NCBI RefSeq assembly: GCF_900105725.1 | Contig: NZ_FNLM01000034.1 | Location: 62,001-126,000 of the forward strand | Origin: Gordonia westfalica | Lineage (GTDB): Bacteria > Actinomycetota > Actinomycetes > Mycobacteriales > Mycobacteriaceae | Direction of reading: 5' to 3' | Length of the DNA: 64,000 nucleotides | Shown here: piece after piece, positions 49,180-57,826 of the stretch | Layout: the number at the start of each line of letters is the position of its first letter | Position numbering within the stretch: position 1 is the first letter of the stretch | Program-made: the position numbers and the translations under genes | Notes under the pieces: model-generated | The model's input: the letters and a program-made list of their open reading frames with translations, nothing else | Database searches by the model: none | What the model was told of the DNA's origin: nothing

Positions 49180-49853
49180 TGCCCGATCGTCCGGATACGC
49201 AGCCCTCTTCGCCCGCACACGCCCCGCTGGCGATGATGTTGTCGCTGGCCGACTCCCGGTTGCCGGTCGGCGGACACGTGCATTCCGGTGGGGTGGAACA
49301 GGCGATCGCCGACGGATTCATCCGTACGGCAACCGATCTCGCGGACTTCCTGTACCGGCGGGTCACCACGAGCGGCCTCGTGGCGGCGTCGGTGGCGGCC
49401 GGGGTCGCCGACGGTGTGCTCGAAGTAGGTGCGGCGCAATGTGAGATGGACGCCCGCACCCCGTCGGCCGCCGCGCGTAAGGCCTCACTCGCCCAGGGGC
49501 GCGGGATGGTCCGTCTCGCGCGCCGGATGTTCCCCGACCACGACTGGTCGGCGCATCGGCCGACGACACACCTTCCGGTGATCAGCGGGTCGATCGGCGC
49601 CGCGTCGTCGCTCTCCGGATTCCATACCGCGCTGATCCTGGTGTACACGACGATGAGTGGTTCGGCGACCGCCGGCCAGCGCCTGCTCGCCCTCGATCCG
49701 GCGGATGTCTCGATCATGATCGCCGACCTCGGCGCCGAATGCGAACGAGTCGCGGCCGAGGCGGCGATGGGATTGGCGGATCTGTCCGACCCGATCCTGG
49801 ACGTCTTCGCCGAACGCCATGAGCGGCAACCGATGCCGCTGTTCATGTCCTGA
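49179..49853 (+). CDS. ureF: Urease accessory protein UreF
   Basis: A 224-residue all-helical accessory protein that binds UreD and gates GTP hydrolysis by UreG during nickel insertion. MMLSLADSRLPVGGHVHSGG (residues about 15-34) is the conserved N-terminal motif, HLPVISGSIGAASSLSGFHT lies near 130, and the chain ends PLFMS, as is usual. The ATG overlaps the ureC stop by one base. A direct repeat CATGTCCTGAA occurs at its very end and again at 49873, in the 53-base gap before ureG. Confidence 0.9.
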   Translation: MPDRPDTQPSSPAHAPLAMMLSLADSRLPVGGHVHSGGVEQAIADGFIRTATDLADFLYRRVTTSGLVAASVAAGVADGVLEVGAAQCEMDARTPSAAARKASLAQGRGMVRLARRMFPDHDWSAHRPTTHLPVISGSIGAASSLSGFHTALILVYTTMSGSATAGQRLLALDPADVSIMIADLGAECERVAAEAAMGLADLSDPILDVFAERHERQPMPLFMS

Positions 49854-49906
49854 AAACCCGGTACTGCGGACACATGTCCTGAAGTCCCGACCGAGAGGAG
49901 CCAACG

Positions 49907-50593
49907 ATGCCCCCGCATCTCATCGACGGGCAGCCCCACACCCACGACCACGACCGGCCCCGCCGGAAGCGCGAACCCGGTGAGGCTCTGCGGATCGGCG
50001 TCGGCGGCCCTGTCGGGTCCGGCAAGACGGCCCTCGTCGCCGCACTCTGCCGTCAGCTGCGCGACGAGCTCTCGGTCGCGGTGCTGACCAACGACATCTA
50101 CACGACCGAGGACGCAGACTTCCTGCGCCGCAACGCGGTCCTGCCGGACGAGCGGATCACGGCGGTGCAGACCGGCGGCTGCCCACACACCGCGATCCGT
50201 GACGACATCACCGCGAACCTCGACGCGATCGACGACCTCGTCGACGCCAATCCGCCGCTCGACCTGATCCTGGTGGAGTCCGGCGGCGACAACCTCACCG
50301 CGACGTTCTCGACCGGCCTCATCGACGTCCAGATCTTCGTGATCGACGTCGCCGGCGGCGACAAGGTGCCGCGCAAGGGCGGTCCGGGCGTCACCTTCTC
50401 GGATCTGCTCGTGATCAACAAGACCGACCTCGCCGAGCGCGTGAACGCCGACCTCGGGGTCATGCGTCGGGATGCGGACAAGGTCCGCGAGGGACGGCCG
50501 ACGGCGATGATCTCGCTGACCGACGACCCGGCCGCGACCGACGTGCTGGCCTGGGTCCGCGAGCAGCTCGCCGCACCGGTGACGACCGGATAG
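49907..50593 (+). CDS. ureG: Urease accessory GTPase UreG
   Basis: A 228-residue SIMIBI GTPase that delivers nickel to urease. The P-loop GGPVGSGKT is at residues 33-41, the Cys-Pro-His nickel motif appears in [10 protein letters not shown] near 88, and [20 protein letters not shown] gives the guanine-binding NKxD. The N terminus is His-rich ([13 protein letters not shown]), a metal-storing feature that may partly replace UreE, which is absent from this operon. GAGAGGAG is a strong ribosome binding site. Confidence 0.93.
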   Translation: MPPHLIDGQPHTHDHDRPRRKREPGEALRIGVGGPVGSGKTALVAALCRQLRDELSVAVLTNDIYTTEDADFLRRNAVLPDERITAVQTGGCPHTAIRDDITANLDAIDDLVDANPPLDLILVESGGDNLTATFSTGLIDVQIFVIDVAGGDKVPRKGGPGVTFSDLLVINKTDLAERVNADLGVMRRDADKVREGRPTAMISLTDDPAATDVLAWVREQLAAPVTTG

Positions 50594-50595
50594 CG

Positions 50596-51339
50596 ATGCG
50601 CACCGACGTCGAGATAACCGCGACCGCCGACCGCGGTGTGCGGCACAGCGCGACCGGTGGTCTCGCCGTCCGGGTGACCTCACCCGGCCACGTCCAGCTG
50701 ATCGGCACCGCCGCGACGCCGCTCGGTGGCGACGAGATAGCCGTCCGCATACGGGTGGAGCCGGGTGCGCACCTCAGCGTGGGCAGCGTGGCCGCCACGA
50801 TCGCCCTGCCGGCCCGGGACCGGGCGGATTCCCGCGCCCGGTGGGACGTCGAGGTGGGCGCGGGTGGACGTCTTCGCCTCGATCCGCAACCGACCGTGGT
50901 CGCCGGCGGCGCGGTCCACACCTCCGACATCGTCGCCGACCTCGACCCGACCGCCACCCTCGATCTGTACGAGCACGTGCAGATCGGCCGGTCAGTGCAG
51001 AGCGAACGGGCGACGGCCGCGGGCCTCGAGCGAATCGACCGAGACCGCACCGGCTCCTGGACCGGTGGCCTACGGGTGACGGTCGGCGGCGAGGTGTGGC
51101 TGGCGCACCGGATCGCGCTGGGCGCGTCGACGCCCGCCGCCGCGATCGGCCACCGAGCGATGAGCAGCGTCTTCCGCTACCCGGACGACCGCGTCGAAGA
51201 AGTCCATCCGAGCGAGTTCGCGGCGCGTCTGCGTCTCGCCGGGGAAGCCACCCTCACCAGTGCGCTCGGTACCTCGGTGACGGCGACGCGCCGCCTGACC
51301 GACGCCCTCGACACCACAGCGCTGGTCCCCAACGGATAG
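50596..51339 (+). CDS. ureD: Urease accessory protein UreD
   Basis: A 247-residue UreD/UreH scaffold that binds UreABC and recruits UreF-UreG. Family features are GGLAVRVTSPGHVQLIGTAA near the N terminus, RVEPGAHLSVGSVAATIALP, LDLYEHVQIGRSVQSERATA and RDRTGSWTGGLRVTVGG. The sequence is divergent, as usual for UreD. It starts 3 bases after ureG and ends inside a 15-base-arm inverted repeat that probably terminates the operon. Confidence 0.85.
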   Translation: MRTDVEITATADRGVRHSATGGLAVRVTSPGHVQLIGTAATPLGGDEIAVRIRVEPGAHLSVGSVAATIALPARDRADSRARWDVEVGAGGRLRLDPQPTVVAGGAVHTSDIVADLDPTATLDLYEHVQIGRSVQSERATAAGLERIDRDRTGSWTGGLRVTVGGEVWLAHRIALGASTPAAAIGHRAMSSVFRYPDDRVEEVHPSEFAARLRLAGEATLTSALGTSVTATRRLTDALDTTALVPNG

Positions 51340-51353
51340 GGGACCAGCGCTGT
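51316..51353. terminator. Bidirectional terminator between ureD and ndh
   Basis: A perfect 15-base inverted repeat runs from ACAGCGCTGGTCCCC (51316-51330) to GGGGACCAGCGCTGT (51339-51353) with an 8-base loop. It includes the ureD stop and lies 22 bases before the convergent ndh stop, so it can end both transcripts. Confidence 0.7.
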
Positions 51354-51375
51354 TGTAGGTCTGTCGGCTTCGGCG

Positions 51376-52899
51376 TCAGCTCGCTGCTTCGGACTCCTTG
51401 CCCGCAGCGTCCTTGCCCTCGGTGGGCACCGAGCCGGACGCATCTGTCGTCGCCGAGTCCACGGTTCCCGAATCGGTCTTCGCGGCCGCGGCGTCGGACC
51501 CGGTTCCATTGCCCTCGGCGGCCTGCTTCTCCAGTGCCGACAACTGCCCGATAGCGGTGCGCGCGTACACCTGCTGTTCGGTGACGGCGAGCTGCGAACG
51601 ACCCTTGGTGGTGAAGGCGAAGAACCAGTTGATCAGCGTGTTCAGGCGGTTGCGGAAACCCACGAGGTAGACGAGGTGCAGTGCGAGCCAGCCGAGCCAC
51701 GCGAAGTAGCCCTCGGTCTCGAAGGGCTTCTTGAAGCCCGGGACCGGCACCTGCATCACCGCGGAGTACCGCGAGATGGTGGCCATCGAACCCTTGTCCC
51801 AGTAGCTGAACGGCTTGCGCTGGTCCGGGGTCTGGCCCTTGAGCTCGGCCTTGATCGCATCCGCGGCGTAGCGGCCACCCTGGATGGCGCCCTGCGCGAC
51901 GCCGGGCACGCCGTCGACGGCCATCATGTCGCCGACCACGAAGACCTCGGGGTGACCGGGGATCGTCAGGTCGGGTCCGACCTTGACCCGGCCCGCGCGG
52001 TCGAGTTCGACGCCGGACTGTTCGGCGAGCTGCTGGCCGAGCGGGCTGGCCTGAACACCGGCGGACCACACCTTGCACTGCGATTCGATGCGACGGGTGG
52101 TGCCGTCCTTCTCCTTGACGACCAGGCCGTCGTAGTCGACGTCGACGACCATCGCGTTGAGCTGGATCTCGACGCCCATCTTCTCCAGACGGGCCGCGGC
52201 CTTGCCACCCAGCTTGGGGCCGAACGGCGGCAGCACGGCGGGGGCGGCGTCCAGCAGGATGACGCGGGCCTCGGTGGGATCGATGTTGCGGAAAGCGCCC
52301 TTGAGGGTCTTGTCGCTCATCTCGGCGATCTGCCCGGCGAGCTCGACACCGGTGGGACCGGCACCCACGACGACGAAGGTGAGCAGCTTGGCGCGCTCGG
52401 CGGGATCGTGGGACAGCTCGGCCTGCTCGAACGCGCCGAGGATGCGGCCGCGGAGTTCGAGCGCGTGGTCGATGGTCTTCATGCCCGGCGCGTACTCGGC
52501 GAAGTGATCGTTGCCGAAGTACGACTGGTCGGCGCCGGCCGCGACGATCAGGTCGTCGTACGGGGTGACGGTGATGCGCTCGAGGAGCCGCGAGGTGACG
52601 GTCTTGGCCTCGAGGTCGATGTCGAACACGTCGCCCATCAGCACGGAGGTGTTCTTCTGCTTGCGCAGCACGACGCGGGTGGCCGGGGCGATCTCACCCT
52701 CGGCGACGATCCCGGTGGCGACCTGGTAGAGCATCGGCTGGAAGAGATGGTGGGTGGTCTTGGCGATCAACGTCACGTCGACGTCGGCTTTCGCCAGACG
52801 CTGGGCGGCGAACAATCCGCCGAAGCCAGAGCCGATGATGACCACTTTTCTGCGGTCGGTGGCCGCTACCGCGGGGGCCTGGACGGCGGGGCTGCTCAT
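51376..52899 (-). CDS. ndh: Type II NADH dehydrogenase
   Basis: A 507-residue single-subunit NADH:menaquinone oxidoreductase, membrane-associated and non-proton-pumping. FAD site GSGFGG at residues 23-28, NADH site VVVGAGPTGVELAGQ near 175, and VFVVGDMMAVDG near 310 for the FAD ribityl chain. The amphipathic C-terminal region FAWLGWLALHLVYLVGF anchors it to the membrane, followed by an Ala/Ser/Thr/Glu-rich tail of about 50 residues. The ATG at 52899 has GGAGATG-type purines upstream; an earlier in-frame codon is not needed. The upstream 216-base gap has no gene. Confidence 0.93.
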   Translation of the reverse strand: MSSPAVQAPAVAATDRRKVVIIGSGFGGLFAAQRLAKADVDVTLIAKTTHHLFQPMLYQVATGIVAEGEIAPATRVVLRKQKNTSVLMGDVFDIDLEAKTVTSRLLERITVTPYDDLIVAAGADQSYFGNDHFAEYAPGMKTIDHALELRGRILGAFEQAELSHDPAERAKLLTFVVVGAGPTGVELAGQIAEMSDKTLKGAFRNIDPTEARVILLDAAPAVLPPFGPKLGGKAAARLEKMGVEIQLNAMVVDVDYDGLVVKEKDGTTRRIESQCKVWSAGVQASPLGQQLAEQSGVELDRAGRVKVGPDLTIPGHPEVFVVGDMMAVDGVPGVAQGAIQGGRYAADAIKAELKGQTPDQRKPFSYWDKGSMATISRYSAVMQVPVPGFKKPFETEGYFAWLGWLALHLVYLVGFRNRLNTLINWFFAFTTKGRSQLAVTEQQVYARTAIGQLSALEKQAAEGNGTGSDAAAAKTDSGTVDSATTDASGSVPTEGKDAAGKESEAAS

Positions 52900-53115
52900 C
52901 TCCAGACATCTCCTTCTCGCTCGTTGGGGGACGGTTGTGCTTCGGTACCGCGTGCATTTCGTGTCGTCACGGGGCCGAACCGCGTGGGTCGACGGCCGAG
53001 GCGAAACCGTACTTGCCCACAACGGTAGTCAATGATGCTCGACCGGGCGCGACCAGGACGGTGTGGCGCCGCGCGGTAACCGAGGTCACCGTCGGCGACT
53101 GGCCCGCCCGGATGG

Positions 53116-53724
53116 TCACGCGGTGAGGTCACCCGCTGATGACCAGCGCAGAGATTGTCGCTGCCATTCGGTCTTCAGGATCTGGTACTCCACCTCGTAC
53201 CGGTCGGGACTCAGGTGGAGCGGATGGGGGGCCATGTTCGGATCAACGGTTTCGTCACCCACATGGATTCCCGCGAGTGTCATGCCGAGCTTCTCCATCA
53301 CCCGTCGCGACGACATGTTGCCGGCGACGGTGCTGGCGAAGACCCGCTCGGTGTGAAGGTGATCGAAGGCGAACGCGGTGAGCGCGAACGCGGCCTCGGT
53401 GGCCAGACCGCGCCCCCACGCCGTCCGGCGGATGCGGTAGCTCAACTCGAGTTCGGGCCGGCGACTGTGACGCGGCGTCCGCAACGACGTCCAGCCGAGG
53501 AATGCGCCGGTGGCCGGGTCGCACAGCACCCACGTGCCGGTTCCGTACAGCCTCCGCTCCGACTCGGCTCGGGGTAGTACCCAGTCCTCGATGACCGCGC
53601 GCGGGGTCGGTGCACCGCCGCTCACGAATCGCATGACCATGGGATCGCTGTCGAGGTGGACGAGGTCGTCGATGTCCATCGCGGACACCGGGCGCAGACG
53701 TGCCCGTGTCGTGTCGATGTTCAC
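53116..53724 (-). CDS. GNAT-family N-acetyltransferase (RimJ/RimL type)
   Basis: A 202-residue acetyltransferase. The N-terminal TTRARLRPVSAMDIDDLVHL, RRPELELSYRIRRTAWGRGLATEA (residues about 87-110, with the acetyl-CoA pyrophosphate loop RRTAWGRGLA) and VFASTVAGNMSSRRVMEKLGM near 140 are typical of the GNAT_3 type acting on protein or small-molecule amines. AGGTG lies 6 bases before the ATG. It is divergent from the thioesterase gene, with a 177-base gap that holds no other gene. Confidence 0.82.
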   Translation of the reverse strand: MNIDTTRARLRPVSAMDIDDLVHLDSDPMVMRFVSGGAPTPRAVIEDWVLPRAESERRLYGTGTWVLCDPATGAFLGWTSLRTPRHSRRPELELSYRIRRTAWGRGLATEAAFALTAFAFDHLHTERVFASTVAGNMSSRRVMEKLGMTLAGIHVGDETVDPNMAPHPLHLSPDRYEVEYQILKTEWQRQSLRWSSAGDLTA

Positions 53725-53888
53725 CTGAGGCCCCTCACTGCCCGACTTCCGTCGGCGACGAGCCGCGGATGTACTTCTTTCAGACGTGCGGCGGCGGCCG
53801 CCTGCCAGCGCGTCTACCTGTTCCCCGGGCGCAGTCTACGGTCTCGGAACGGTCGGTACCGCAGTACACGGCCGGCGTGTTCCGCCGA

Positions 53889-53894
53889 TAAGGT
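53889..53894 (+). promoter_or_regulatory. Candidate -10 of a leaderless transcript (thioesterase-recCBD)
   Basis: TAAGGT lies 7 bases before the GTG at 53902, with no Shine-Dalgarno sequence. It may also serve the recCBD genes, which follow closely. Confidence 0.4.
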
Positions 53895-53901
53895 TGCTGC
53901 C

Positions 53902-54366
53902 GTGGCTTCTGAACCCTCTGCACCGGACTATGCCCTCGAGATCCCCGTCCACCTCCGATGGGGCGACATGGACATCAACAATCACATCAACAACGTGCAG
54001 ATCTCCCGCCTGTTCGAGGAGGCCCGCGTCCGCTCGTTCCACGAGTGGGTGCCCGACGGGCCGCGCGACTTCTCCTTCCTCGTGGCTCGCCAGGACGTCG
54101 AGTTCTCGGCGCCCGTCCACTACTCGACGCACCCGGTGACCGTACGTTCGTGCGTCGGGCGGGTCGGTCGCTCATCGTTCGTGATGGCTCTGCGCCTGTT
54201 CGACAAAGAGGGCGTCCTCTGCGCGACCGCGGAGACGACGATGGTGGTCATCGACCCGGCGGTGGGCCGGCCGACGCCGATTCCGGAGCACCTGCGTGAG
54301 GTTCTGACCGGCGCGCTCGGCGAGCCGGTGCGGTTCCACTCGGCAAGCGCGAACACCGCGAGCTGA
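53902..54366 (+). CDS. Acyl-CoA thioesterase (4HBT hotdog fold)
   Basis: A 154-residue hotdog-fold thioesterase. VHLRWGDMDINNHINNVQIS (residues about 13-32) carries the 4HBT active-site motif with Asp, FEEARVRSFHEWV follows, and DVEFSAPVHYSTHPVTVRS is the family's second block. It hydrolyses acyl-CoA esters; chain preference cannot be told. The GTG at 53902 follows a TAAGGT hexamer by 7 bases, so translation is probably leaderless. It stands 10 bases before recC and is likely on the same transcript. Confidence 0.85.
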   Translation: MASEPSAPDYALEIPVHLRWGDMDINNHINNVQISRLFEEARVRSFHEWVPDGPRDFSFLVARQDVEFSAPVHYSTHPVTVRSCVGRVGRSSFVMALRLFDKEGVLCATAETTMVVIDPAVGRPTPIPEHLREVLTGALGEPVRFHSASANTAS

Positions 54367-54376
54367 CCGCGCCCGG

Positions 54377-57300
54377 GTGCTGATCCTCCACCGCGCCGAG
54401 CGCACCGACACCCTTGCCGACGCGCTGGCAGAGGTGTTGTCGACACCGCTCGACGATCCGATGTCCACCGAGATCGTCTCGGTGCCGGCGGCCGGCGTCG
54501 AACGCTGGCTCGCCCAGCATCTCGCCCGTCGCCTCGGTTCCGGTCCCGGATCGTCGGACGGCATCGCGGCCAACATCGATTTCACCGGTCCCGGCCGCCT
54601 GGCGGACGCGATCTCGGCCGCGGTGCTGGCCGGGGAACGGTTCGCGACCGACACCCCGCTGTCGGCGTCGAATCCCTGGCGCGCCGCGGAATTGGCCTGG
54701 CCGGTGCTCCGGGTCCTCGATGCGCGGATCGACGACCCCGAACTGACGGTCATCGCCCGCCACATCGGTGCCGGTGACGAGTCGTCGCCCCGGATCGGAC
54801 GCCGCTATGCGACGGCACGCCATCTCGCCGAACTCTTCGAGCGATACGGACGCTCACGGCCGTCGATGATCGCCGGCTGGGCGGCCGGGGACGACCTCGA
54901 CGGTGCCGGTGGCCCGCTGCGCGACGACCTGGCCTGGCAGGCCGGGTTCTGGCGCGCGGTGCGCGCCGAGATCGGGCAGCCGCATCCGGCGGAGGTCCTC
55001 GGCGAGGTGTGCGACCGTCTACGGACCGATGCCGGGGTCGCCCACCTTCCCGAACGCCTGTCGGTGTTCGGTCCGACGCGGATCACCGAGTCGTTCCGGA
55101 ACATCATCTCGGCGGTGAGCGTCCACCACGACGTCCACCTGTTCGTCCCACACGCGAGTCCGAGTCTGTGGGAGGCCCTGCGCGTGAGTGCGGAGGGAGC
55201 GCCGAACGGAGAGCGGCCCGGTGTAAACGTGCCGCCGCGTCGGAGCGAGCGTCCGGTCCCCGAACTCCCGAACCCGTTGCTGGCCGGACTGTCCCGGGAT
55301 CTCCAGGAACTCCAGTTGCGTCTGGGCGACATCGTCGACCGTGACGTCCACCATCCGCCGCGTACGCCGCTGCCGGACAAGCTGCTCGGGGCGCTGCAGG
55401 CCGGCATCCGCGACGACGCCGGGATGCACGACGACCCGGGTGCGGCCCGGGCCGCCGAACTCACCGACGACGGGTCCGTCGAAGTCCATGCGTGCCACGG
55501 CCCGGAACGACAGATCGAGGTGTTGCGGGACAGACTGCTGCACCTGTTCGCCGACGACCCGACCCTCGAACCCCGCGACGTCCTGATCATGTGCCCCGAC
55601 GTCGAGACCTTCGCGCCGCTGATCCGCGGTGCCTTCGGTCAGGCCGGACTACCGCATCCCGCCTTCGATCTGCGAGTGCGCCTCGCCGACCGGGGCGTGC
55701 GGCACGTCAACCCGGTCATCGACACCGTTGTCGGCGTGGTCGAACTCGCCGCCGGCCGGGTGACCGCAGGCGACATCCTCGATCTGCTCGGGACCGAACC
55801 CGTCCGCGCGCGATTCGCGATGACCGATGATGACCTGGACCTGGTCCGGGAATGGCTGGGGCACAGCAATGTCCGCTGGGGCCTCGGTGCGGCGGAACGC
55901 GCGCGGTTCGGTCTCGAGCGTTTCCGGCAGGGCACCTTCGACGCCGGTCTCGACCGCATCGCCCTCGGTGTGGTCGCCGAGGAGACCGACGACGAATGGC
56001 TCGGCACCGCACTGCCACTCGCGGGTGTGGAGAGCACCGGGATCGACCTCGTCGGACGGCTCGACGAGTTCCTCGACCGTCTCGGTGGTGTTCTCGCCGA
56101 GCTGACCACACCCGCACCGGCCCACCGCTGGGCCGAGACACTCGTCGAGGCGGTCGGTTCGCTCACCGCGACCGCGCCCGCCGACGACTGGCAGCGCGCA
56201 CAGGCCATCCGGATGCTCGAGGACGCCTTCGGCACCACCGAGGAGATCCTGCGTCTCGCCGACGTGCGGGACCTGTTGTCCGCCTTGATCGCCGGTCGAC
56301 CCACGCGATCCAACTTCCGGACCGGTGAGCTCACGGTCTGCACGATGGTGCCGATGCGCTCGGTGCCCCACCGGGTCATCGTGCTGCTGGGCATCGACGC
56401 CGAGGTGTTCCCGCGTGTACAGCGCATCGACGGTGACGATGTACTCGGCGTCGATCCGCTGGTGGGGGAACGCAATCCGCGCGACGAGGACCGCCAGTGC
56501 TTCCTCGACGCCATCGGCTCGGCGCAGGACAACCTGCTCGTCTTCTACAGCGGCGCCGACCCGGTGTCGGGACGGCACATCCCGCCCGCCGTCGTGGTCA
56601 GCGAACTGATCGACACCCTCGACGGCCTCACCGGTCCCGACCGCCCGTCGATCGTCCGGCGGCATTCACTACACGGCTTCGACGCACGCAACTTCGTTGA
56701 CGGGGGAATCACGGGGATCGCCGGTCCGTTCAGCCACGACGCGTCGCTGCTCGCCGGAGCGAGAGCCCTCCGGGGACCGGCCGAACCGATGGTGCCCGCC
56801 GCCCGCGAGATCCTTCCGGCCCCCGAGCCGACCGCGGAGCTCGCCGACATCGACCTCACGTCGCTCATCGACTTCCACGTCGATCCGATCACCGCCTTCG
56901 TCCGTCAACGCCTGGGCGCCCGAATCCCCGACGACGAGACGCCCCACGACGACCAGCTCGACGTCGAACTCGACCCGCTCGACAAGTGGGGGATCGGCGA
57001 CCGGTTCCTCACCCGGATGCTGGCCGGGGTGCCCATCGGCGATTGCGAAGCCGCCGAGCTCCGGCGGGGCACGTTGCCGCCCTTCGCCTTCGGAACACGC
57101 GAACTGCAGGCCATCTCGCGTGCGGTCACCCGTCTGCACGGCGTCGTCGCACCGTTGCGCCCGGGGTCGCCGGAGACCCTGGACATCCTGGTCACGCTGC
57201 CCGACGGCCGACGCGTGCACGGCACCGTCGGCGATGTGTTCACCGCCGACGACGGACAGGCACGGCTGGTGCGTGCCACCTACTCGCGACTCAAGGCCAA

Positions 57301-57826
57301 ACAGCAACTGAGCGCCTGGATCACGCTGCTCGCGGTCGCCGCGTCCGCGGCCCAGGGCAATGCAGGCGCCGCGCGGGTCGGCTCCGCGGTGTCGGTCGGC
57401 CGGGCCGCTCGCGGGGGTGGGACCACCACGCTCACCCTTCGTCGCCCCGAGGATCCGGTGCCGCTGCTCGATCAGCTCGTCCGGCTGCGGGACGAGGGCC
57501 TGCGGCGCCCGCTGCCGCTGCCGTTGGAACCCGCGTTCACCTTCGTGGACAACGACGGTCCCGGTCGCCGGAGCCACTGGGCGCTCAACAGTGCACGCAA
57601 GGTCTTCGACGACAAGTTCGGTCCGAGCCACGACCGCTACCTCAAGCTGGCCTTCGGCGGCGACGTCCTCGCCGATGTCGACTTCGACATCCTGCTCGAG
57701 GAACGGGCACCGGCCGACCGCATCCTCGGCGGCGTGGAACTGGCTCTGACAGAGGACGAACCGCTCTTCACCGGACTTGCACGCGCGGTCTGGGTTCCCG
57801 TCGGCCACCACCGGGAGGGCACATGA
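54377..57826 (+). CDS. recC: Exodeoxyribonuclease V gamma subunit RecC
   Basis: A 1149-residue RecC, the subunit that scans for Chi and splits the DNA ends in RecBCD. The N-terminal inactive helicase fold begins with LILHRAERTDTLADALAEVL and includes VPAAGVERWLAQHLARRLG; RTNFRTG-like SNFRTGELTVCTMVPMRSVP and VIVLLGIDAEVFPRVQRIDG lie near 640-680, and the C-terminal half has a nuclease-like fold without catalytic residues (FAFGTRELQAI). GTG start, with no clear ribosome binding site, 10 bases after the thioesterase. It overlaps recB by 4 bases (ATGA). Confidence 0.93.
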   Translation: MLILHRAERTDTLADALAEVLSTPLDDPMSTEIVSVPAAGVERWLAQHLARRLGSGPGSSDGIAANIDFTGPGRLADAISAAVLAGERFATDTPLSASNPWRAAELAWPVLRVLDARIDDPELTVIARHIGAGDESSPRIGRRYATARHLAELFERYGRSRPSMIAGWAAGDDLDGAGGPLRDDLAWQAGFWRAVRAEIGQPHPAEVLGEVCDRLRTDAGVAHLPERLSVFGPTRITESFRNIISAVSVHHDVHLFVPHASPSLWEALRVSAEGAPNGERPGVNVPPRRSERPVPELPNPLLAGLSRDLQELQLRLGDIVDRDVHHPPRTPLPDKLLGALQAGIRDDAGMHDDPGAARAAELTDDGSVEVHACHGPERQIEVLRDRLLHLFADDPTLEPRDVLIMCPDVETFAPLIRGAFGQAGLPHPAFDLRVRLADRGVRHVNPVIDTVVGVVELAAGRVTAGDILDLLGTEPVRARFAMTDDDLDLVREWLGHSNVRWGLGAAERARFGLERFRQGTFDAGLDRIALGVVAEETDDEWLGTALPLAGVESTGIDLVGRLDEFLDRLGGVLAELTTPAPAHRWAETLVEAVGSLTATAPADDWQRAQAIRMLEDAFGTTEEILRLADVRDLLSALIAGRPTRSNFRTGELTVCTMVPMRSVPHRVIVLLGIDAEVFPRVQRIDGDDVLGVDPLVGERNPRDEDRQCFLDAIGSAQDNLLVFYSGADPVSGRHIPPAVVVSELIDTLDGLTGPDRPSIVRRHSLHGFDARNFVDGGITGIAGPFSHDASLLAGARALRGPAEPMVPAAREILPAPEPTAELADIDLTSLIDFHVDPITAFVRQRLGARIPDDETPHDDQLDVELDPLDKWGIGDRFLTRMLAGVPIGDCEAAELRRGTLPPFAFGTRELQAISRAVTRLHGVVAPLRPGSPETLDILVTLPDGRRVHGTVGDVFTADDGQARLVRATYSRLKAKQQLSAWITLLAVAASAAQGNAGAARVGSAVSVGRAARGGGTTTLTLRRPEDPVPLLDQLVRLRDEGLRRPLPLPLEPAFTFVDNDGPGRRSHWALNSARKVFDDKFGPSHDRYLKLAFGGDVLADVDFDILLEERAPADRILGGVELALTEDEPLFTGLARAVWVPVGHHREGT

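Noticed and set aside
47182..49218. Long open frame on the minus strand across ureB-ureC
   Set aside because: It mirrors the codon pattern of ureC in a GC-rich genome, lacks any family motif and would overlap a gene whose active-site residues are all present.
53027..53032. TTGACT on the minus strand as ndh -35
   Set aside because: The only plausible -10 (TACGGT) is 15 bases away, too close for a confident call.
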